Virus record (IMG/VR): IMGVR_UViG_3300023179_000094
Location: 1-64,000 of that record
Source: a virus
Direction: 5' to 3' (one strand)
Length of the DNA: 64,000 nt
Positions 1 to 6,878 of this stretch are shown here, piece after piece. How positions within the stretch are numbered: the stretch's first letter is position 1; each line of letters opens with the position of its first letter. The notes below the pieces were generated by a model that was given only the letters and a program-made list of their open reading frames with translations, was not told where the DNA came from and did no database searches. Position numbers and translations under genes: made by a program.

Positions 1-1916
1 CTGGATCATCCGGTTCTTCAGGATCGTCAGGATCATCGGGTTCTTCTGGATCATCGGGTTCTTCTGGATCATCTGGTTCTTCAGGATCATCGGGTTCTTC
101 TGGATCATCGGGTTCTTCTGGATCATCTGGATCATCTGGATCATCTGGATCATCTGGATCTTCTGGTACATCAGGTTCTTCTGGAACATCAGGTTCTTCT
201 GGATCCTCTGGTTCTTCTGGATCATCAGGTTCTTCTGGAACTTCTGGTGTCACTGGAGCATCTGGTACTTCTGGTACTTCGGGATCTTCTGGATCATCTG
301 GTACTTCTGGATCTTCAGGAACTTCTGGATCTTCAGGAACTTCTGGATCTTCAGGAACTTCTGGATCATCCGGTTCTTCAGGATCGTCAGGATCATCTGG
401 TTCATCAGGATCATCTGGTTCGTCTGGTTCTTCCGGATCTTCAGGATCATCTGGGTCATCAGGTTCTTCTGGATCCTCCGGTTCTTCAGGATCGTCAGGA
501 TCATCTGGTTCTTCTGGATCATCGGGATCTTCTGGATCATCTGGTTCTTCTGGATCATCGGGTTCTTCTGGATCATCGGGATCTTCTGGATCATCGGGTT
601 CTTCTGGATCATCCGGTTCTTCTGGGTCATCTGGTACTTCTGGATCTTCAGGAACTTCTGGATCTTCAGGAACTTCTGGATCATCCGGTTCTTCAGGATC
701 GTCAGGATCATCGGGTTCATCAGGATCATCTGGTTCGTCTGGTTCTTCCGGATCTTCAGGATCATCTGGGTCATCAGGTTCTTCTGGATCCTCCGGTTCT
801 TCAGGATCGTCAGGATCATCTGGTTCTTCTGGATCATCGGGATCTTCTGGATCATCTGGGTCATCTGGTACTTCTGGATCTTCTGGAACAAGAGGAACAT
901 CTGGTTCATCGGGTTCTTCCGGAACATCAGGTTCTGTCACCTTATCTGGAACTACTGACAATGGTGTTTTAACCCTAAATGGTTCTGCTCCTAATGTATC
1001 TGTTGAATCGAATATAACTTTTTCTTCCCCGACTTTAACTCTTTCTGGAGCTCCATCAACAACATTAGGCGGAGGTCAAATTTATCTTGCAAATTCAACA
1101 TCAAATAGAATAGAGTTTGTTCCTTATCCTAATGCATTGGCGGGAAATGGTCTTCCTTCTTTAACTAATGTTTCCACCGGAGAAAAGATAACATTATGGT
1201 CTGCTATTAATGCTTCTAATGTAAACTACGCCTTTGGTACATATCCCCTCTCTGGAAGACTTTGGTATTCTGTTCCACAGGCAACCTCTTCTTTTGTTCA
1301 TGCTTTCTACGGGGGAACAACAGAATTATTTAGGATTCAAGGTGATGGACAAATTCAATTAACGGCAGGAACTGTTTCGTTACCTTCTATCTCTGCTGGT
1401 TTAAATTCCACAGACACCAACACCGGAATTTACTTTCCGGCTGCCGACACAATTGGATTTGTTGAAGGTGGTGCAGAAGCAATGAGGATAGACTCTAACG
1501 GAAGAATCAATCTTCTGGCAGGATCTGCAGCTAATCCGATTTTGAACGCTGGTTTAAATTCTTCAGACACCAACACCGGAATTTACTTTCCGGCAGCTGA
1601 TTCAATCGGATTATCTGTTGGTGGTGCTACCGCTGGTGTTATTAATACCACAGGATATGGAATCCAAACTGCTTCTCCTTCGGCCTGGATACATTTATCA
1701 TCTACACCATCAGCCTCTAAATGGATAAGATTTGATGCTTCTCGTAATGCTGCAGCACCCCCCGAAACTAATGCAGGCGCACCTGATACTGGTATAGGTA
1801 CTAATGGTGCGGTAAATAAGTACCTCCAAGAACCAGATGTTTGGATGGAAGTTATACTTGATTCGGCTGGTAAAGGTGGTGCTGTAGTTTTAATTCCTTG
1901 TTACTTACCGGGTTAA
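1..1916 (+). CDS. Collagen-like tail fibre protein (5' end outside window)
   Basis: The reading frame that starts at base 3 is open from the window edge to the stop at 1914-1916, so the gene begins upstream. The first ~930 bases encode an almost uninterrupted Gly-X-Y tract dominated by GSS and GTS triplets. This is followed by a mixed domain with two copies of a unit containing TNTGIYFPAAD (51 residues apart), a pattern common in phage fibre and tip proteins, and a C-terminal domain of about 80 residues. Collagen-like Gly-X-Y tracts form trimeric rods in phage fibres. Nearly every X/Y position is Ser or Thr, so the rod is an unusually rich O-glycosylation substrate, and three glycosyltransferase genes follow within 5 kb. 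Long open frames in the other phases and on the opposite strand over 247-972 are by-products of the repeat. The fibre role is inferred; the repeat is directly visible. Confidence 0.85.
   Translation, partial: GSSGSSGSSGSSGSSGSSGSSGSSGSSGSSGSSGSSGSSGSSGSSGSSGSSGSSGTSGSSGTSGSSGSSGSSGSSGSSGTSGVTGASGTSGTSGSSGSSGTSGSSGTSGSSGTSGSSGTSGSSGSSGSSGSSGSSGSSGSSGSSGSSGSSGSSGSSGSSGSSGSSGSSGSSGSSGSSGSSGSSGSSGSSGSSGSSGSSGSSGSSGSSGSSGTSGSSGTSGSSGTSGSSGSSGSSGSSGSSGSSGSSGSSGSSGSSGSSGSSGSSGSSGSSGSSGSSGSSGSSGSSGSSGTSGSSGTRGTSGSSGSSGTSGSVTLSGTTDNGVLTLNGSAPNVSVESNITFSSPTLTLSGAPSTTLGGGQIYLANSTSNRIEFVPYPNALAGNGLPSLTNVSTGEKITLWSAINASNVNYAFGTYPLSGRLWYSVPQATSSFVHAFYGGTTELFRIQGDGQIQLTAGTVSLPSISAGLNSTDTNTGIYFPAADTIGFVEGGAEAMRIDSNGRINLLAGSAANPILNAGLNSSDTNTGIYFPAADSIGLSVGGATAGVINTTGYGIQTASPSAWIHLSSTPSASKWIRFDASRNAAAPPETNAGAPDTGIGTNGAVNKYLQEPDVWMEVILDSAGKGGAVVLIPCYLPG
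325..860 (+). repeat. Duplicated ~220-bp block inside the Gly-Ser-Ser tract
   Basis: Bases about 325-545 recur, almost identical, at about 640-860 with a 315-bp (105-codon) offset, including the irregular codon pattern around GGTTCTTCCGG (426 and 741). The whole 1-930 tract is itself a degenerate 9-bp repeat. An in-frame duplication of this kind suggests length change by recombination or slippage. Confidence 0.8.
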
Positions 1917-1919
1917 TTT

Positions 1920-2480
1920 ATGATAACTGATCCTCAAATAATTCAAAAAATAAAAAATAGCGGAGCTATGGTTATAACCGTTGATTTGGAAGATTTTAAG
2001 AAAAAAATAAAGGGATATCACCACCGAGGTGAAAATTACACATTACCTGAAAATTTTTTTGTGTCAAAAGAAAAAATTTCACAATTAAGATCAGAACCTC
2101 CCCCACAAATAAATGTTCCAACAAAAATAGAAATTAAGATATCGGAAGGAAAGGGAATGGGAGTTTTTGCAACTCAAAAAATTTTGAAGGGAGAAATAAT
2201 TGAAACTTGCTACCTATTAAAAATACCCAAAGAAGGTGATCTTCTCACTGATTATAGATTTCTTTATCCAAAAAGAACACTGTCTGAGTATGTAATTCCA
2301 CTTGGGTATGGATCTATTTATAATCATTCCAATTCACCAAATGCTGATTGGATAGACCATCCCGAATATAAAGCTTTCAATTTCTTTGCTTTGAAAGATA
2401 TAGAAATCGGAGAAGAGATATGTGTTTATTACGGGGGTGAAGATTATTGGAATTCTAGAAAAAAAAATAACATAATATAA
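1920..2480 (+). CDS. SET-domain protein (putative lysine methyltransferase)
   Basis: The 186-residue product has a C-terminal SET fold signature: a GKGMGVFA segment near residue 78 (the G-x-G start of SET), an NHS motif in NHSNSPNA where the SAM-binding pseudoknot forms, and a GEEICVYYG segment with the late catalytic Tyr. SET proteins transfer methyl groups from S-adenosylmethionine to lysine side chains. The first ~65 residues are not recognised. The gene starts 3 bases after the fibre stop, so it is probably co-transcribed with the fibre, which raises the possibility that its target is a virion or host surface protein. The substrate cannot be read from sequence. Confidence 0.8.
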   Translation: MITDPQIIQKIKNSGAMVITVDLEDFKKKIKGYHHRGENYTLPENFFVSKEKISQLRSEPPPQINVPTKIEIKISEGKGMGVFATQKILKGEIIETCYLLKIPKEGDLLTDYRFLYPKRTLSEYVIPLGYGSIYNHSNSPNADWIDHPEYKAFNFFALKDIEIGEEICVYYGGEDYWNSRKKNNII

Positions 2481-2492
2481 ATTATAAAAACT

Positions 2493-2801
2493 ATGGCCAT
2501 TCAAGTTACAGGACTTTTTAAAAGTCCAACATCGAATCTCATTCACGAGTCTCCTTTATTGAAAATTATTGCACATCTTTCTTATAAAGGAGATTTAATG
2601 GTGGATCTTTTTGTTACCTCTTCTGATGGAATTTGTCGAGATACAGTGGTTTACCCCAATTTGAACAGAGAGGCATTAACTTTCAATGCCAATATTTCTG
2701 ATCCTTATGATCGGTTAATAAACGGGTTGGAAACTTTTCTTATAACGGAACTACAAACTTCAAATTCTATTAATTCCACTTCTACTTTCAGCAGGGTATG
2801 A
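2493..2801 (+). CDS. Hypothetical protein, 102 aa
   Basis: A small open frame that begins 12 bases after the SET gene and overlaps the next gene by 4 bases (ATGA), which is typical of translational coupling. The product has alternating hydrophobic and polar residues suggesting a beta-rich fold, with no signal peptide or membrane segment. No family is recognised. Its position suggests a fibre accessory, chaperone or structural role. Confidence 0.6.
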   Translation: MAIQVTGLFKSPTSNLIHESPLLKIIAHLSYKGDLMVDLFVTSSDGICRDTVVYPNLNREALTFNANISDPYDRLINGLETFLITELQTSNSINSTSTFSRV

Positions 2802-3064
2802 TTACAACAGATTCAACACAGCAAACAATCACCTCCGAAGAATTAAATAAAATTCAGGATTTGAAATCCACCGGTGAAAAATTTATAATTGAGTTTGGGT
2901 CTTTAGAATTGGAGATGTTGGTTCTATCTCAAAGAAAAAGGGATTTGGAGGATAAATTCATTAAATTCAAAATCGATGAAAAGAACTTCATGGGAATGAT
3001 GGATTACAAATACGGAAATGTTAATTTGGATATAGAAACAGGAATCCTTACTCCTAGAAATTAA
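2798..3064 (+). CDS. Small coiled-coil protein, paralogue of 4302-4592
   Basis: An 88-residue predicted helical protein. Its N-terminus (SEELNKIQDLKS) and C-terminus (YGNVNLDIETGI) match those of the product of 4302-4592 (SEELEKVQSLRN and YGEGQLDFNTGI), so the two are paralogues. The two copies flank the lone minus-strand glycosyltransferase gene. No function is recognised. The shared 'YG-x-x-x-L-D-x-x-T-G-I' tail suggests a conserved docking segment. Confidence 0.65.
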   Translation: MITTDSTQQTITSEELNKIQDLKSTGEKFIIEFGSLELEMLVLSQRKRDLEDKFIKFKIDEKNFMGMMDYKYGNVNLDIETGILTPRN

Positions 3065-3066
3065 TT

Positions 3067-4212
3067 TTAATTCAGAAGTTCGTGATAAACTTCTGCCATT
3101 TTTTCTCCAGCCGAAGACCATGTATATTTCTGGCATGTTTTTCTTCCCTGCTCTCTCAAATAATCTTTTCTTTCTTCCGATAAATTCAAGAATTCTAAAA
3201 ATCCCTGTTCGATTCCTTCTACAGTGGGATCAACAAAAATAGAATTTTCTGGATTGACAAAATCGGATAACCCATCTCTTCTGGAAGAAAGTAAAACGCA
3301 ATTAGAGGCCATCGCCTCTAAGGCAACCAGTCCAAATGGTTCGTGAACAGATGGCATGATAACTCCATCGGCATCGTTCAATACATCAATTTTTTCTGAA
3401 CCGTGTTTTGGGCCCAAATAAAACATGTTCTTTTTCCCTTCCTGAAGTTTTTGATCCAAAAGTGTATTGCACAATAAATCTCCCCCGTCGGGAGAACCAA
3501 TGATCCAAAGTTCAATGCCGTCTGGGATATTGGCTTCCAATAATTTATCCACTCCCTTCATCTCGCAAAACCGTCCGATATAAACAATTTTATTTTTTTT
3601 CTTTTTGGGATTTGGGTTGTTTGATTTCCATTTTTGAAGGTCAATTCCATTTGGGACCAAGGACATCTTGGACGAAAATTCTGGAAATATATCGAGATAA
3701 AATTTAGATATGGTGATAATTCGATCGGACCATCTCAAAAATCCAGTTTCCATTTCCAATAAAGTTTCTTGAATTGTTTTTCCGTCTTTTGTTGTTGGAT
3801 CAAGGGCAATATTCAAATTCCTGTGGATCTGACCTCTTATTGCCAAATTTAAAGAGCACACCAAAGGAACATTCAAGTGATTAGACAAATGTCCACCGGG
3901 CATGTACACCGGCCAATCGTATGCGTGCACTAAATCTGGTTTTGGCATACCCAGTGATGTCACAAAGAAATTAATTTGGTGTGCCAAATTGAACACAAGA
4001 GGGTTTATATTTCCCCCGTTTGTTGGAACAAAACTCGGAAAAATTTGTTTGGTATTTGGAAATTCAAAACCAGAAGAAAGATGGGGAAAGCAAATGGTGT
4101 GTAATTCAAATTCGGAACTCAATTCATCGTGCAAGGCTAAATATTGATAGCCTAATCCTCCCATAGGTTTTTCCAATCTATCTGGAATTAAACTTAAAAT
4201 TCTTTTTTTCAT
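3067..4212 (-). CDS. Glycosyltransferase, GT4-like (GT-B fold)
   Basis: A 381-residue protein on the minus strand. The N-terminal half has a GGLGYQYLALHDEL segment typical of the glycine-rich acceptor loop. The C-terminal half has KIVYIGRF, then MPSVHEPFGLVALEAMA, the E-x7-E signature of GT4/glycogen-synthase-like enzymes that binds the nucleotide-sugar donor. This is full length for the family. It is the only convincing minus-strand gene in the window and sits tail-to-tail, 2 bases away, against the gene ending at 3064. It probably transfers a hexose or related sugar; donor and acceptor are unknown. The surroundings (fibre, two more transferases) suggest virion or surface glycan work. Confidence 0.85.
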   Translation of the reverse strand: MKKRILSLIPDRLEKPMGGLGYQYLALHDELSSEFELHTICFPHLSSGFEFPNTKQIFPSFVPTNGGNINPLVFNLAHQINFFVTSLGMPKPDLVHAYDWPVYMPGGHLSNHLNVPLVCSLNLAIRGQIHRNLNIALDPTTKDGKTIQETLLEMETGFLRWSDRIITISKFYLDIFPEFSSKMSLVPNGIDLQKWKSNNPNPKKKKNKIVYIGRFCEMKGVDKLLEANIPDGIELWIIGSPDGGDLLCNTLLDQKLQEGKKNMFYLGPKHGSEKIDVLNDADGVIMPSVHEPFGLVALEAMASNCVLLSSRRDGLSDFVNPENSIFVDPTVEGIEQGFLEFLNLSEERKDYLREQGRKTCQKYTWSSAGEKMAEVYHELLN

Positions 4213-4301
4213 TCTTCCATTTGAACTTTTATGAATTAAAAAATAAAAATTTCAAAACAGGGATGAAATAATTACCCAATTTCAAAATAAAAGAATTTGC
4301 T

Positions 4302-4592
4302 ATGGGAAATCAAATTAAATTAAGTTCAGAAGAACTAGAAAAGGTTCAATCTCTAAGAAACGAGGCTCGTGAAAACGTTGACAAAATAGGGCGCATGAAC
4401 ATCCAACATCATTTTCTGACCGAAGAAATCAGATTTGTTGAAGAACAACTTCATTCTTTATATGGAGAAACGTCGGATATCAAAAAAAGAGAACAAGAAT
4501 TGGTGAACAATATTGTATCTAAATACGGTGAAGGGCAATTGGATTTCAACACCGGAATTTATTCCCAAAACCAAGATGAAAAGCCCAACTGA
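4302..4592 (+). CDS. Small coiled-coil protein, paralogue of 2798-3064
   Basis: A 96-residue highly helical, charged protein. The ends are similar to those of the 88-residue protein at 2798-3064, with the same SEEL start and YG...LD...TGI tail. The middle is longer and has a stronger heptad character. Its last 17 bases overlap the start of the next glycosyltransferase. Function unknown; duplication is evident. Confidence 0.65.
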   Translation: MGNQIKLSSEELEKVQSLRNEARENVDKIGRMNIQHHFLTEEIRFVEEQLHSLYGETSDIKKREQELVNNIVSKYGEGQLDFNTGIYSQNQDEKPN

Positions 4593-5637
4593 TACCCTGC
4601 GGAGAACAAAATATCACCTTCATAGAATTTTAAGTTCTATTGAAAATTCTATCCTCGAAGAATCTGGAAATAAACCCAGAATTCTTTTTGTTGCTCCCCA
4701 CCTTTCAACTGGTGGGATGCCTCAGTATCTTTATAAGTGCATTGAGAAACTTTTGCCTGAAGGAGAAATTTATTGTGTAGAATACAATAACCTATCAGAT
4801 GATTTTGTAGTTCAAAGACAAAGAATACAAAATTTATTGGGGGAAAATTATTTTAGAATAGACACGGAAGACAAAAGTGAATTTCTAGAAATTGTGGAAA
4901 GGGTTTGCCCAGACGTCATTCACTTCCAAGACTTTGTGGAATTCTTTGTTGGTGATGATATTTGTCGAAAAATATTCGCCCCAGAAAGACCTTGGTTCAT
5001 TTTTGAAACGTGTCACTCTTCAAATGTTAAAATTTTGGACAAATTCTGGGCTCCTGATAAATTGGTGATGGTAAATAAATGGATGACCGAAGTTTTCAAA
5101 AGTTCTGGTTTTGAATTGGATATCTTCGAATATCCCATAGAAGATTTTATCGGAGTTGGAAAAGAAAGTGCCAGGGAACAACTTGGTTTAGACCCAAACA
5201 AAAAACATGTTATTAACATTGGTCTTTTCACCCCCGGTAAAAATCAAGGGGAACTCATGGAATATGCCAGAATACTAGAAAATGAACAAATAGAATTTCA
5301 TTTCATTGGTAATTTGGCGGGTAACTTTCAAGAGTATTGGGAGCCTCTGATGAAGAATGTTCCAAGAAATTGCAGAATTTGGGGGGAAAGACACGATACT
5401 GACCTATTTTATGAAGCAGCCGATTTGTTTGTTTTCTCCTCAATTTGGGAATTGAACCCGATTGTTATAAAGGAATCTCTTTCTTGGAATTTACCCATAT
5501 TAATGAGGAGATTGCCATCTTACATGGACGACTATGACGAAACCCCCTTAGTTCATTTTTATTCAAACCAAGAACCTGTGACTGATCATGAATACAATGT
5601 TGAACTAATTCGAAAAATTTTGAATTTATCATCATGA
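4576..5637 (+). CDS. Glycosyltransferase (GT-B, GT4-like)
   Basis: I chose the ATG at 4576 over the upstream start at 4513, because the latter lies deep inside the preceding gene. The resulting 353-residue protein begins MKSPTDTLRR. It has an N-terminal Rossmann segment (RILFVAPHLSTGGMPQYLYK) with the GG loop, and a C-terminal donor-binding region around NIGLFTPGKNQ and FSSIWELNPIVIKESLSW, in which the E-x7-E pattern is retained as E...E. It overlaps the upstream gene by 17 bases and the downstream heptosyltransferase by 4. Probably part of the same glycosylation module; specificity unknown. Confidence 0.8.
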   Translation: MKSPTDTLRRTKYHLHRILSSIENSILEESGNKPRILFVAPHLSTGGMPQYLYKCIEKLLPEGEIYCVEYNNLSDDFVVQRQRIQNLLGENYFRIDTEDKSEFLEIVERVCPDVIHFQDFVEFFVGDDICRKIFAPERPWFIFETCHSSNVKILDKFWAPDKLVMVNKWMTEVFKSSGFELDIFEYPIEDFIGVGKESAREQLGLDPNKKHVINIGLFTPGKNQGELMEYARILENEQIEFHFIGNLAGNFQEYWEPLMKNVPRNCRIWGERHDTDLFYEAADLFVFSSIWELNPIVIKESLSWNLPILMRRLPSYMDDYDETPLVHFYSNQEPVTDHEYNVELIRKILNLSS

Positions 5638-6815
5638 AAAAAAGTGGGATAGAAATTTACAGGAATATTACCAAAAATAAAAACGTACACGTTCCTGAAC
5701 AAATCCAATTTCAATTTTCTTATGACTATTCTCCAAAAATAGATTTGAAGGGAAATAATCCAAAGAGTGAAAGAAATTTAAAATTTATTGATTCCACCAC
5801 TTCGGAGTGTGTTCACGAAAGTACTTTGAAGCCTGGTCATTTTACCTCCCTTTTTCGAAAATGGTTTACCCCCTGGTTAGTGGAAGGTTATGATCGTGAA
5901 AATAAGGTTTGGTCTTTAGATTTCGAGTCTACTTTGTTTGGGGGAAAAATTTTGATATCAATAGATTCTTCTTCATTAGGAGACACAATTGCATGGTTAC
6001 CTGTGATTGATCAACTAAGAAAAAAATACAAGGCACAATTAATTGTTACAACATTTTGGAACGAAATTATGTCACACTTTTTCCCTCAAATTAAATTTTC
6101 ACATCCTGGATTTAGAGATCCATCTGCCAATGCGGTGTTTGGGGTAGGATGGTACGAAGAAGACGATAGGAACATACACAGACGTGATCCGAGATCAATT
6201 TCTTTGCAACAAGTTGCAGGTGACTTGATTGGTGTCGAAGTGAATTCGGATATTTTACCTTCTCAAATTCCAGGATGGCTGGAAACAACCAAATCGAGGT
6301 TTGAAGGAAAATATGTTTGTATTGGCACCGAGTCTACTGCGAATGCAAAGCATTGGCATTATCCGGGAGGTTGGCAAACTTTGGTCAATTATCTTAAATC
6401 GATTGGATATGAGGTGGTGGTGATTCACAGCCAACAAAATACTTTGGATGGAGTTATTGATAAAACTGGAACTATAGACATGACAGATAGAATGATAGAT
6501 TTATATCATGCAGATTTTTTCGTCGGTATTGGATCTGGTTTATCTTGGCTGGCTTGGGCTTTGAGAAAACCAGTGGTAATGATTTCTGGATTTTCTTCTC
6601 CACATTGTGAATTTTCTCATTTAAATTATAGAGTCATTAACTCCGATGTGTGCCATGGGTGTTTCAACGACGTCAGACACAAATTCGATCGGGGAGATTG
6701 GAATTGGTGTCCTAGACTTAAGAACACAGAAAGGATGTTCGAGTGTACAACAAAAATCACCCCTGATATGGTGATTTCAAAAATCCAAAATTTAATATCC
6801 GAACAGAAATTGTAA
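5634..6815 (+). CDS. TibC/Aah-type protein O-heptosyltransferase (GT9-like)
   Basis: A 393-residue protein. ILISIDSSSLGDTIAWLPV near residue 103 is the GDT..A.P signature of ADP-heptose:acceptor transferases, and KHWHYPGGWQTLVNYL plus GYEVVVIHS match the strand-loop-strand O-heptosyltransferase group. The C-terminus carries four cysteines, C340, C343, C359 and C371, spaced C-x2-C-x16-C-x12-C. In the TibC family such cysteines form an iron-binding finger, used by dodecameric enzymes that heptosylate serines on autotransporter adhesins with ADP-heptose. The gene overlaps the preceding transferase by 4 bases. A phage copy next to a Ser-rich fibre suggests that the fibre is the acceptor; that link is inference. 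Confidence 0.85.
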   Translation: MKKSGIEIYRNITKNKNVHVPEQIQFQFSYDYSPKIDLKGNNPKSERNLKFIDSTTSECVHESTLKPGHFTSLFRKWFTPWLVEGYDRENKVWSLDFESTLFGGKILISIDSSSLGDTIAWLPVIDQLRKKYKAQLIVTTFWNEIMSHFFPQIKFSHPGFRDPSANAVFGVGWYEEDDRNIHRRDPRSISLQQVAGDLIGVEVNSDILPSQIPGWLETTKSRFEGKYVCIGTESTANAKHWHYPGGWQTLVNYLKSIGYEVVVIHSQQNTLDGVIDKTGTIDMTDRMIDLYHADFFVGIGSGLSWLAWALRKPVVMISGFSSPHCEFSHLNYRVINSDVCHGCFNDVRHKFDRGDWNWCPRLKNTERMFECTTKITPDMVISKIQNLISEQKL

Positions 6816-6834
6816 CCTCTGTTAGAGATTTGGT

Positions 6835-6842
6835 GATATATA
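6835..6842 (+). promoter_or_regulatory. Putative T4-type late promoter box GATATATA
   Basis: GATATATA followed by C, 36 bases before the ATG at 6879. This is one of a recurring set (see the entries at 12649, 18788, 23619, 25945 and others), resembling the T4 late promoter TATAAATA. Confidence 0.45.
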
Positions 6843-6878
6843 CAAGAAAAGTCTTCCTTTTCGAAGTAATCGCCTTAC

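Noticed and set aside
1-930. CRISPR-like array
   Set aside because: The tract is an in-frame, degenerate 9-bp codon repeat without spacers of constant length.
247-972. Long open frames in a second + phase (LDH/VLL repeats) and on the minus strand (MIQK repeats) over 250-972
   Set aside because: They are other-phase readings of a 9-bp-periodic repeat that lacks stops by composition. The Gly-Ser-Ser phase continues into a well-formed downstream domain and is the real gene.
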